DNA from: Anoplolepis gracilipes
Taxonomy: Eukaryota; Arthropoda; Insecta; Hymenoptera; Formicidae
Reading direction: 5' to 3'
Length of the DNA: 64,000 nucleotides
Assembly (NCBI RefSeq): GCF_047496725.1
Contig: NC_132979.1
Location: 3,551,501-3,615,500 of the forward strand
A program made the translations under genes and the position numbers. Each line of letters starts with the position of its first letter. Position 1 is the first letter of the stretch. Shown piece after piece: positions 12,580-24,672 of the stretch. A model generated the notes under the pieces. That model was not told the origin of the DNA, searched no databases, and saw only the letters and a list, made by a program, of their open reading frames with translations.

Positions 12580-13386
12580 TACTTTACGTATGTATGTATT
12601 AAATTTTTAGAAAAGCAAAGAAATAATTAAATTAGCAAAAATTGCATGAATTAACTATTGTATAAATGCCACACATGCTCACCTTTTTAATATTCAAAAA
12701 TGCTTTCTCTCGTGAAAAATCAGTTTCGTAATTTAATCTGTTGCTATTCTTGTAAATGTGTATAGCAATGTATAAAAAATATAAAAATGTAAAAAATATA
12801 AGGAAACCAATACAATGCAATTAGTGACGTAATATACACGAAAATGAATTTAATGTTACATTAAAGAATTTTTTTACTATTATAGAGAAAAATTGAAATT
12901 TTATTATTTTAAGATTATCAGTCGTGATAAAAGCGTGATTTTTTAAGGACTTTTATTATAATCAAATCCATGTTACATTTATCCAAGCAACATATTAAGA
13001 TCTTTATAATTATAACTAATAGAGCTGAATATAATATAGGCGTATCAAAAATTAATTGTTACATTCTAAATAATTATTTTTCAATTTATTCGCCATAATT
13101 ACATCATTTGTCCTCTTTATCTGTTCTCATAAATATATATTCGTATATCTCCATATATAAATATTTTAAATATCACGGTATCACAATCCCGTATACAAAT
13201 CATCTTGATCGCCTATATTACATTCGCTTCGTCAATTACAAAGTATTATATATATAAAAAAAAAAGTATCAAAAAACGATTTCTCACAAGCGCACAATCG
13301 GTCGTTCCGCGAGTTCCTACGTTGACGGGACATAGATAGAAAAGCTGAAGATAGAACTAGAAAAAGGGAGCAGCATCGGGTTGCTT
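12580..13386. other. Convergent 3' regions of two tubulin genes
   Basis: AT-rich DNA between the stop of the diverged beta-tubulin (+) and the stop of the beta3-type gene (-). A TTTATT at 13085-13090 would read AATAAA on the minus strand, about 300 bases past the beta3-type stop, and is a candidate polyadenylation signal. I see no gene. Confidence 0.4.
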
Positions 13387-16300
13387 TCAGTTTTCCTGCT
13401 CGCAAGTTTCGAAGTCGTCAGCACACTCTTCCGCCTCAAAGTCCTCTTCTGCCGTGGCTTCCTGGTACTGCTGGTATTCGGACACCAGATCATTCATGTT
13501 GGATTCGGCTTCGGTGAACTCCATCTCGTCCATACCCTCGCCAGTGTACCAGTGAAGGAAGGCCTTCCTCCTGAACATCGCCGTGAATTGTTCGGAAATC
13601 CTTTTGAATAGCTCCTGGATGGCGGTGGTGTTGCCGATGAAGGTCGATGACATCTTCAGACCCTTCGGCGGGATGTCGCAGACGGCGGTCTTCACGTTGT
13701 TAGGTATCCACTCGACAAAGTACGAGCTGTTTTTGTTCTGTACGCTGAGCATCTGCTCGTCCACCTCCTTCATCGACATTCTACCGCGAAAAACGGCCGC
13801 CACGGTGAGATATCGGCCGTGGCGAGGATCGCAGGCAGCCATCATGTTCTTCGCGTCGAACATCTGCTGGGTGAGCTCCGGCACAGAAAGCGCAGAGTAT
13901 TGTTGCATGGACCTGGACGTCAAAGGCGCGAAACCGGGCATGAAGAAGTGCAGACGTGGGAAGGGCACCATGTTCACCGCGAGCTTCCTAAGATCGGCGT
14001 TTAACTGGCCGGGGAACCTAAAAAAAAAAAAATATCAATCTGTGTTATGCGCGAATTTATTCGCGAGATAAAAACGTTAATCAATACTTGTTATTCAGGA
14101 AAAACATTATTAGTCAATATATTTTTGATTTGAAATCCAAAATGGGATCTGTAGGTCATATAATAATTAAAAAAATTTTATTTCACTCTATGAATTCACT
14201 TATATTGACTCCGTGAATTTTTATACATACCTAAGACAAGTCGTTACTCCGGACATGGTGAGCGAGACCAGGTGATTGAGGTCGTTGTAACTCGGATTGG
14301 AAACCTTCAGAGTACGGAAGCAGATATCGTATAGGGCCTCGTTATCGATGCAATAAGTCTCGTCGGTGTTTTCCACCAGCTGATGCACCGAGAGGGTCGC
14401 GTTGTACGGTTCGACGACGGTATCGGACACTTTGGGCGACGGCATCACCGAATAAGTGTTCATAATTCGATCGGGATACTCCTCGCGGATCTTGGAGATC
14501 AGCAGGGTGCCCATTCCGGATCCGGTGCCGCCTCCCAGCGAGTGAGTGAGTTGAAAACCTTGAAGGCAATCGCAGTTCTCGCACTCCTTTCGCACCACGT
14601 CGAGGACGGAGTCGACCAACTCGGCCCCCTCGGTGTAATGACCCTTCGCCCAGTTGTTCCCAGCACCGGATTGCCCAAACACAAAGTTGTCCGGTCTAAA
14701 GAGCTTCCCGTAAGCGCCAGAACGTACGGCGTCCATCGTTCCCGGTTCCAAATCCAGCAGGATCGCACGCGGAACATATTTTCCTCCATTCGTAGACGTT
14801 GCAACTGAAATGAGAAAAATGGAGAAAAATCATTAATGTACACTTGCTTCTTGAAATATTGTAAAAAAGAAAAAATGACAAAAAATATTTAAAATAAATA
14901 AATATATATATATATATATATATATATTATCTAGCAGAGAAATTTCTAAATTTTTTCAATTATTAATTATATACATAAATATTGAAGATAGGACGTATGA
15001 CGTATAATACATGAATGACTGTATTCAATAGGCGCTGTATGACTCATGAATGATACAAGACGTCAAAGCCATCATATTAATTATTCGCTATTGTCATTCT
15101 ACCAAAAACTCGTAACGACTAGTGGTCGACGGAAATGCGTGCCTGTATCGTTTGCAAATGAGTAGTTATAGGATATGCTGTCAAAAAAAAAAAAAAAAAA
15201 AAACCGAAAGATCTTCGTTATGCGATATAATTAGCATTACAATAAAAAAGATTCTAATTTTAAAATAATAATAATAATTTTAATAATAATTTAATAAAAT
15301 AAATGCTTAATAAAATATGTTTACTTTTAATTATTTGATAATAAGAGACTATTATACATATAAAAACTATAACGCTGCGCTAAGAACATATAAATTAAAA
15401 ATATAAAAAAATGAGACAAAGATATATGTAAGAATTAAAAAGCTAAGTTTTTCTGTGCGGTGTTCAAATCTATTTCTGACAAATAATTTGCGCCACTAAT
15501 GTATATGTTTCACGTTAATTGAGCTGTTTCAAACGTGTATTTCAAGCACGTACTGCACATTACGTTCTTGGAAATAATTTCATTTCGCGGCGCGAAGAAA
15601 TGCATGAGAAATCCTGAAATCGTGTTGCAGCAATCTATAAGCCTGAGTCTCCGACCACACAAAGCGGCTATTTTCAGCATAAATGCGTGTCCCGACGCTC
15701 CTCTTCATCCATCGGCGCGGGACACGCGCTTTTCTACCTTTCTCATTATTGCTATTTTTGTCACGAGGACAGAATCCGCGCAGAGAACAGAGAGAGAGAA
15801 AGAAGTCTTCATTCGGAAAGATCTCTCTCATGGATCGAGAAATTTGTCCTCACTCGTGAATACGATCTCTTTTTTCTTGTATATAACATGCAAATATCCT
15901 ATACATCTCGTCAAATATTAATTTCTTTTTTTAACAACATAAAAAAACATTAGAAATTATTGTCTGTTGGAAATATTTAATAATATATTTTTAAACGTAA
16001 TTGTTATTTATGTGTATAAATATACTTGTAAAAAATTAATCAAAACTAATACAAAAAAATTAAATTAATTGAATTAACCAGTTCGAGGTATTTTTTATTC
16101 TATTGTGTTCTTGATATTTTTAGTCTAGGCTGATTATCTTATTTATATGCGCTCTTTTATCGACAAGCCAAGTGCATAAAATAATCCAATTTCCATTAAG
16201 TATTATGTATGTTATGAAATATATACTCAAGAATGCAATTACATTAACATTGTCTTTTTTTACAGATGTCTTGGTTTAGTCACTTTTTGATGTGTTCTAT

Positions 16301-17437
16301 TCTTAAGGCTTCTAGACTAATTATCTTTGTACACATCCTTTCACCGTGAAGCCAGGTACCTCAAGTAACCCGATTTCCATTAACACAAGTATTATGTATG
16401 TCATGTACGTATGCAGCGTTATATATATAAAAAGTAATATACATAAAAAATATAATAATTATATACATATACAAAATATTAATAAATTATATTTATATAA
16501 AAAAAAATTGAAAATGTTTATTACGAATATAAAAAACTAGTTTTTTAATCACGTAATATACATAATAATAATAATAATCCAATAATAAATTGAATTTCAA
16601 TTGAATTGCATTTAATAAAAATGAAAAAAAAAGTGCAAAGACATAATATTTAACACATATCCTTACCAGACGCCTCATTATAATATACGGAGATTCGTTC
16701 GAGCTGCAGATCACTCTCCCCGTGATAAATACCCGACTGGTCGATACCGTGCTCCTCAGAGATGACTTCCCAGAACTGCAACGTAATTGTTAACATTATG
16801 CTACGCGAGTCAATTTCTCAAACAGTTCATAATATTTATAATAATATTTATAGTAACCAGAGAACTAATAAAATAATATTTTGTAACCAGAAACAGTAGT
16901 TTCAATGTAAAAATAGAAGGATGGGAAAAGGATATCCTCTTATCATTTCCAAATTAAAACTTGCTTTCGAGAGAGAGAGGTTTATTTATTTACACTGTGC
17001 TTTTCGCTAAACTCTCGAGCCACTCGACGTGTCGAGTGAAGGGCGGCTTCCCATCGAGCACGTTACCCTAAAGCTCCTGGGTCGCGATGTAATGGGAGGG
17101 ATAACACGCGCGACATCCAAAAATAGGGATGCACGGAATTAACGCGGCCTGTGGCCCCCCTGGCTCATGTCCACCCTCCGGCTAAAACATTTCTTCTCTC
17201 TCCATTTGTCTTGTCTTTACTATTTTCTCTTCCTATTAATAGTAAGCCGAGTCGCCGCGGTGGCAGCCATCGGCGAAACGCGACCCTCTGATTATTCTAA
17301 TTGCATCTCGGTGGATCCACGCTGTACTCGTTATCGGAATAAAAATTAATCTACATTTTTCATTTTTTTCATGCACAAACTTTCTCAGAAGAATATCATT
17401 ATCGAGAGATCACTTTGTAGCTCTATATTTTGCAAGA

Positions 17438-17486
<49 letters not shown>

Positions 17487-20219
17487 CAACATGTATTAAA
17501 TTGAATATAAAAAAATCATACTTTATAGGTTTTTAAAAATATTAGATTGAGGTTTAGACCGTAAACGAACGATATAAAATGCAAAATTGTAATAAAAATT
17601 ATCGAGAAATGCTTAGATGATTCACCCCGAGACGACATAAAAAAATCTTCATAACTACTTCAATTGCTCAAGAAACATAGTCGTATAATTTCGTGTAGAT
17701 AATAAATTCCGTAATCTCACAGAAATTCTTGTTTTCTACAATCGTTAAAGTCTTTCGAGCGGAAAACAATGCCGCGGCAGCGATAGTGGATCACATCAAG
17801 AATCAAGTGAAGGGACGATACTCTTCAAAATAGACGATCATTTGAGCGCTGCGCTTGCTAGACTGATGAAAATAATGTATATCCTGTTGTAAAAGGGATT
17901 TGAGTCTAACAAAAAATTGCACTTTGCTAGCATTACATTTTTATTTTGTTAATAAATTAATTTTCAGATTTTAAATGAGAGGAAAAATTTATAACGAATA
18001 TATATTGTAGATTGTATAATAATAATAATTATTCATAATTCATAAAAGCATAATCAATATATAATTACTAACATTAATCTTCTTTAATGACTTAATGAAT
18101 GCATTGTTTTTTTATCATTTCAGTATAACAGTTTAATTATAATGTCTCAGTGTGTATTTTGAAAAACAGAAAAAGAAATCTCTAATCTTATATGTTTTAC
18201 TATGTTATTATATTACTGATAAAAGTGTTTCTGACTCATTGAGTGCTTCATATCTTCCGGTTCACGATATAATATGCGTCATTAGCGCGATAAGCAATAT
18301 GTCGCATAAGAAAAACCCTAATTTCTAAGAAAATTTGATAAAGTATCACTTTATCAAAGATAAACCAACGATAAAACAAGGTTTATTTTACTAAATCTTC
18401 AATTATAAATCTTCATAACAGTTTTCGAATTGAATTGTAAATTACAACATTTATTAAAGTAATATGTATAAAAATTAATAACAAAGACAAAATATTCCCA
18501 AACAATGAATAAACTGGATACATAATAGAGTATAAATTAATAATAAATTAATATATAATTAACAAAGTAACTCTTTTATGGAGAAAATATCGTGAATTCC
18601 CATGTTGTCACGCCTATGAACACGATCAATGAGATTAACGAATCTGAAGTGCTTCTTCCACGATAACACTTTACAATGTTTCCAATAATGTGTCCGACTC
18701 AGATCAACAAGTAATAAGGATAATAACAATGATACCACTCATTTTCAATTATATATACATATATATATATATACATGATATTTAATTTGCTTTAACATGC
18801 AAGTTATTTTATAATCGCGTAAAATGCAAGCAACTTTTTATTTTATTTTATTTTATATTTCGAGAATAATTTACTTGATTTTTCAAATAACTGGTTGAAT
18901 TATAAAAGATGAATTTTTAGATAACCGACTCCACTCATTTTCACGCCAATGGATAATGGAGACGATTACTACAGAATTTTAAGTGCTCTCTCTCTCTAAG
19001 TATACGCTAAATAAGCTCGCCTCGTTTCCTGTCTCCGCCTCATATGTTCGCTAGCACGATTAAAACTTGGGTCACTTTACGCACTTTGGCCGCACGAAAT
19101 AAAAGGAGGAATCTCAATAGCGAGACGAGCAGAGCTCTTTAAATTCCATCTCGTTGTGTACTGCCTTATCTTCGACTCAATTATATGGCTGCAGTCAAAT
19201 GATATCATTGAAGAAGATTGTCTTCGATTTTTTTTTTTTTTTTAATGAAACGCTCGTATTTCTGTTCATTATTGACAAGAAAGACCACACAGAAATTTAC
19301 AAGATAGCTCAAGTTCGCAGAATTATATTTTCATTCTTGCTAATTGTTTCAGATTAAATTCACTTCATTATTGTTTTTTTACAAATCAAAATAATATTAT
19401 GCTCGAAAAAAGATAAGTAATTCATTTGGCAGACAGGATAGTTCCTTGAAAATGAAAGGATCAAAAATGATTTTCGGGTTTTGGTTTATACGAATATAAC
19501 GAGAAGTGAGAGTTTGAGGAGCGCAGCTCTTCTGGAAATCACGAAAATGCTTCGAGCGAACCACGATCGATATTTCGAAGACAGTGAGTCACAATGCCTG
19601 GCTTGTTCGCGTTTTAATTGACTGTCTGTCGTCTCAGCACGCGACATAAACCAGGTTTACGGTTAATTTCCGGCACCACATATCTTCGCAAACAAATAAA
19701 TTATTCTTGTTCTATCGTAATGTTCTTGTCTGTGACTCTCACACCCCGCTGAATATATTTGAATATATCTCGATTTCTATTAATGCCTCCAGCTTTCGAT
19801 ATTAAATTTTAGTTTTTTATATATACTTTCGTTTAAAATTATTGATTAATTAATTTGCCGACGTTTGCTTTAATAATACATTTCAATCGATGAAATACTT
19901 TTTTTTTCAAAATTAGATGAAATCCGGGAAAGAATTTGAAATTCATTAGAAAATCTGCTATAAAACATCTCCGTTATCCAAGTACGTATAGATGATTTGT
20001 CCAACACTTAAAAATAGGGAAAAATGCTTAATAAACAGCAACCTCTTATCAAATTTTCGAGAAAGAATCCGCAAACTTACAGTTTGCAAATCAATTAAAA
20101 TTCTCACTTGAAAGAATCTTAAGAAAGGACGTATCTCTTTTTGAGATCAATCGTCGACCTACCTTTGCGCCGATCTGGTTACCGCATTGTCCAGCCTGTA
20201 GATGCACGATCTCCCTCAT
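13387..20219 (-). CDS. betaTub60D: Beta3-type tubulin with six-residue insertion
   Basis: Four exons on the minus strand, 20163-20219, 16667-16775, 14231-14804 and 13387-14017, encode 456 residues. All tubulin signatures are intact: MREIVHLQAGQCGNQIGAK, GGGTGSGMGTLL, SPKVSDTVVEPYN, GQLNADL. After NEAS there is an extra stretch, VATSTN, before GGKYVPRAIL. Drosophila beta3-tubulin (betaTub60D) is the isotype known for an insertion at this place and for greater length, so I assign it there. The tail is long and acidic and ends with EECADDFETCEQEN. Introns fall after codon 19, at codon 56 (phase 1) and in Arg247 (phase 2). The first intron is 3.4 kb; in Drosophila the equivalent intron carries mesodermal enhancers, so regulation may sit there (inference). 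It converges on the diverged copy. Confidence 0.93.
16097..16405. repeat. Diverged tandem duplication in a beta3-type tubulin intron
   Basis: Two units of about 120 bp, 16097-16216 and 16289-16405, share an ordered set of words: a TCTA(G)AC..AATTATCTT-like core, AAGCCA, CCAATTTCCATTAA / CCGATTTCCATTAA, and AGTATTATGTATGT.ATG. Many substitutions separate them. It lies in the intron 14805-16666. Function unknown. Confidence 0.6.
17441..17484. repeat. (AT)n microsatellite
   Basis: About 22 AT units in the first intron of the beta3-type tubulin gene. Confidence 0.9.
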
Positions 20220-20612
20220 CCTGCTTTCCTTTCAGCGCGGAAAAACGGAGCGCGTGGCGAATAAGAACAGCTGATCTCTTCCTGATTCCTCTCGTATCCT
20301 GCCGCGGCTGATCGACACTGTGCCGGCTCGATGTGTGCTGCGATGTGACGTGCGTGCCCGATGCGTCGAAACGGAATGCGTAGCTGTGCGTAGCGTGTGC
20401 AGCTGAGTGCAACCGAGGCGAGGTGTGCAGCCGGCCGTCGCGAGTCGGGCCTGCGAATGGATGACGAGGGAAACGCACTCGTGTCGGCCTCCTGAGCTCC
20501 ACTCTCCCGAAGCGGAGCTACGGCGCTTGGCGATGATGGGGTTAAGCCTAAGAGAGGAGCGGGGAGAGGAATCCGTCGTCCTGACGAAGAGAGAAGGAAA
20601 GGAGGAAAAGAG

Positions 20613-20654
<42 letters not shown>

Positions 20655-20790
20655 GAGGAAAAACGACGGGGGTTGGTTTTCGCATCCGGGGTTACACTTC
20701 GAGAAGGGGTGTGTAAACCCTCGGCGATATACAAATCTGTATATATCCCCGGAGTACGCTCTTCCAGTCCGTTTGTTTCTCTTCTCTCTA
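20220..20790 (-). promoter_or_regulatory. GC-rich leader and promoter region of the beta3-type tubulin
   Basis: Directly upstream of the beta3-type start codon the DNA becomes GC-rich and includes a GA run at about 20612-20648, which reads CT on the coding strand. A TATATA on the minus strand near 20740 could be a TATA element, which would give a leader of roughly 500 bases. A 172-codon upstream open frame ends in a TGA overlapping the tubulin ATG (20216-20219). Confidence 0.45.
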
Positions 20791-23700
20791 TGAATAGGCA
20801 GGTCGCGCGAAGCTTCTGATCATCAAAGCGAGTAATTATTTCTTTTTTTTTCTTTTTTTTTTTTCTTTATCTCCTCAGCGTCAATGCTCTTGAGAGCTTG
20901 GAGCGCGAAATCGATTCTTCGAATATAATGCGAATTAATTACCACTGCGATTTGATTACCGGAAGCCGCAAATTATAGTGTGTATAGTTGAGGGGTTACG
21001 CCAGTATGGAATATTATATTGAATGCGACGATACGATTACTCTTTATATCGAATTACCTTGGAGCTCATTCACCGGAACTGTAACAGGAGATAGGATTTT
21101 TTTTGGAAAGTACGTACTTCCTTCTGGTTATAAATACGGGCGAAGGTATCACGTTTAACGGGAAGCGTTTCGGTCATATGAATTCTGGGGCAACGCTTGC
21201 ATGCTGTTAATATCTGGGAATTATAATCGACGACGGCATTTAAACGTCAGAATGTAATAAATATTACAGATTTATATAATTACATAAATTTTCTACAATA
21301 TAGTCGTTTTTGTGTTTACCTTCAGGTAAAAACTAAAAGATACTTTTTAATTTCTTTAGAGTTTGTTAAAAATAACAAAAAAGTATTATAGAACCTTTAA
21401 AATCTGTATTAAAAATTTTACAGCTAGTTTATTTTCAATATAAATTTCTTTAAAAAAAAATTTCTCCTAAAAACACTAATTAAAATATCATTTTCTAACT
21501 ACAGTAATTAACAGATAGTAAAATTTAAAATGTATGCGCGGGAAAGCCTATATAAATAATATTTTATATAATCTACACTTTAACATTAAACATTCATAAA
21601 CCTGTAAAATAGTTTGGTCGTTTCAAGTTACAACGTATAATTATCTGTATAACGCATGGAACACGCAGTCATACGGTTGCATGCCACGAATTCTTAAAGC
21701 AGGATGTCGCTCTAAAAAAAAAAAAACGTCGAAAGTGCACGAACGAAGCAAGATGCTGGAAGTCTTTATCTCGTGAATCACTCTCTTAAAGCGACACTCT
21801 ACGGACCTTCCACCGTCCCCGTCGAAAACGATAATAATCGAGACGATAGTCGCGCATCCCGTCTCCAGCTGGGCACCGCGCTCCTTCACGGTCTCCCGCT
21901 GTTGTAAAAAGCTTCCTTCTATTATTCTAACGTCTTCTCTCACTTCCCGTTAACATCCGCGTCATTGACACGGTGACACGCGATCATCGTGCGCATTCGA
22001 AAAGAAAGGAGTTCGATAAACGCCGGTTTTTATCGAACAGAACAAAGGAATTTACGGTCAATTTTTGTCTCTCCCTTTCTCTCTCTTTGTCAATATATAC
22101 ATGATCGAGTATAAAATTAATACTTAAATAAAAATAAAACAATTTGCTGCAATTTTTGTGTCTGTATATTAATTTTCGAGATTTTTAAGAAAGTGCTGAA
22201 TTTTCTTTATCATTCTAGTGGAGCCTCTTTTTTCAGATATAGAAATAACCGTGCTAATTATAGCTATTAATCACTGTCATCGCGCACTCGTGTTCTATTT
22301 AATATTAACCCGTATGTGCGGACAACTTATTTATTATACCAAAGATTAAACCTGCACTTTTCTGAGTGCATTTCAATTTAATAAATAAGTTAAAATCCTT
22401 GAAATAGGACTTATGTAGAAAAAAAAAGAGAATTTTGTGAAATTAAATTAATTAATAAAGGAGGCTACGAAAAAGAAGTTGATATTTGGCATGCTAGGTG
22501 GAAAATAATGCTTATTTCTTGTTTTTTTTTTCAATGAGCTAGGTATGTAGGACGTACTTTGTCGTCGCGTGCGGCGCCTGACGATGGATCGAATTCGCAA
22601 GACGAGACGGTCAACACGCAGCGGGGACGATGAGTCATGTTTTTTCTGCTAAGGTCAATGTCTGAGTTTTTTATCAAAGGCGGACGACCAAAATCGTGTC
22701 CGGTAATTACGCATATACACGCGCGCACAATTTCAACTGTATAATTAATATGTCAGAGTTAATATGCTCAAATAATTATTTATATATCATTAATGTGATT
22801 TTAATTGCATTTAATATATTGCATTAAATAATTATTTATATATCTAACTTTATTATATAAATTAATAGAGTTTATTTTATTTTGCAGATTAATGCCGAGT
22901 GCACAAGTTAAAAACCGATGAATTAATCATAAAATAACAGAAGTACTTTTGGAAATCTCATTTAGAGGAGGTTCATCGTTCGTGAGAAAAAAATATTGTG
23001 CGGATCAAGGGTTAATTGCACGAAATTGAGGAGACAAGATAAAGCGATAATCTCGGGAGAAAGGAGACGTTTGTTATTTAAGCGGAAGTGCAGGGTCGCA
23101 CGCAAGCCACAATTATTATTTCCGACTTGAGTTTCTTGCGTGCCGACCGGCCGGCCAGTTTCCCAAAGAAACAATGTGTCGCGGCTCTTTGCGCATTCGC
23201 CTCTTTGAAACGCACAACGATTCGGCACGAGGCCGAAATCTCGCATCCGGCCGAGCTTTAATTCCGTCAGTTTAACTGTACTTTGTTAATCCGTTAGCTC
23301 GCTAGTCGAAGCTATGCATTCAACATTCCTTCATAACCGTGCCGCATTGTATTACGTTGTTATAACGTTATGATGCAAGGTGCTGCATATTGTAGAGAAA
23401 GCTTGAGAGCGGTCATCTCCTCGATTTAAAACCTGTATTTGAGGTCCCTCTATGTCCGCGTAAAATGTGAATCTTGAACTACGTAGTCACGTAGCATGTT
23501 ATCCATTGAGGAATTCGCGATCCATGTCTCCTTTCTTATCGCACGAACGATGATCCTCAAATTTTCAAAAATATTCGGTTATTTTATAATTATTATATAA
23601 GCTATCCTCTCTCTTCTTTTCGTCTTGTTACTTATTATCTTTACAAAATATCGATAATTTAAAATTGTAATTGTTTCGTGTCTAAATTTGTCTCTGCTGG

Positions 23701-23893
23701 AACGTACTAACGAAAAATATCATCCTGTTGAAACCCTATTTTGTATGCAAAAATTTATTATATAATTATATATACAACGTTCGAGTAGAAAAAAGCAAGA
23801 ATTGTTTTTAACAGGCACAAAATTGTCTATGTATGTACATTCTTGTAATATAATACAAGATAAAGTCTTTCTGTACGATTTTAAATTACAATA
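20791..23893. other. Intergenic region, no gene recognised
   Basis: About 3.1 kb between the promoter side of the beta3-type tubulin and the 3' end of the EIF1AD-like gene. It has patches of moderate GC (around 21650-21950, 22540-22700 and 23050-23330) with short chance open frames, none of which resembles a known protein. Distal control elements of the tubulin gene may be here, but nothing specific can be pointed to. Confidence 0.35.
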
Positions 23894-24538
23894 TTAATCC
23901 GAATCAGACTCACTGGAATCACATTCACTATCGTCTGTTTTCTGGTCAGCACAGTACCTATTCATATTTACAAAGAGCTCATCATCGTCACACGTTGTAT
24001 AATTTGTTGCTATCGACTGTCCGTTTCTCTTTGGATCTTCATTGAATTCCGGTGGCCAACAATTCTGAGCACGATACCATTTTATATGATCCTGAAAACG
24101 TATAAACATTATTAATAAAAAATAAATTTTTTAAACAAATTGCAACAGAATTTGAATTTGACTTTTTTAATGTCTCATAATTTTATTGATATTTGAATTA
24201 GAATTTTTTTTGTAGAAAATGATAGAGAGAAGAAACCACGAAAATAACTATAAACGATGAATTACCTTTGTGAGTATCTTGACAATTTCGCCTTTAACTT
24301 TTTTGCCTTCCTTGATTGGCTCGATAACAATATAGTCACCCCTCTTTACCCAGATGTTCTGTCTAAATTTAGTAGGCATCGAGACAATGAATTGCTCCCC
24401 GGAGGAAGTGACAACTTCGTGAAGATTATGACCACGGGCTTGAACGATTCGTACGATAGCTTGCGAATCCGTGGGAAGACTCATATCATTAAGCTCTTGA
24501 AAAACATATTTACGTTTCGTCGCTATAGAAGATGACAT
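23894..24538 (-). CDS. EIF1AD: EIF1AD-like RNA-binding protein (eIF1A domain)
   Basis: Two exons, 24266-24538 and 23894-24091, encode 156 residues. Residues about 5-95 form an S1/OB-type eIF1A domain: IVRIVQARGHNLHEV, FIVSMPTKFRQNIWVKRGDYIVIEP and GEIVKILTK are diagnostic of the EIF1AD branch rather than of eIF1A itself. The C-terminus holds the usual YRAQNCWPPEF motif and an acidic, serine-rich tail ending in ESDSD. The human protein is about 165 residues and is a nuclear protein linked to ribosome maturation. A strong splice acceptor (TTTTTTACAG) lies seven bases before the start codon, at 24545-24546, so a 5' untranslated exon probably sits further upstream. The POLG stop codon is only 134 bases upstream on the same strand. 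Confidence 0.92.
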
Positions 24539-24578
24539 TGTGCTCTGTAAAAAACTAAATTAAAGGAATATTATAATT

Positions 24579-24584
24579 TTTATT
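24579..24584 (-). terminator. Candidate polyadenylation signal of POLG
   Basis: AATAAA on the minus strand about 88 bases after the POLG stop and about 35 bases before the splice acceptor of the EIF1AD-like gene. Confidence 0.5.
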
Positions 24585-24672
24585 GCCTTTCTTCTTCATT
24601 AACTTTTTTTTTTTTAATTAAATAATTCTTTGCATTCTCAAAGATCATGATACAAAATTAATTTCTTTTAAT

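Noticed and set aside
20179..20502. 107-residue minus-strand frame overlapping the beta3-type tubulin start
   Set aside because: Arg/His/Ser-rich, overlaps the tubulin first exon in another frame and resembles chance coding in GC-rich DNA.
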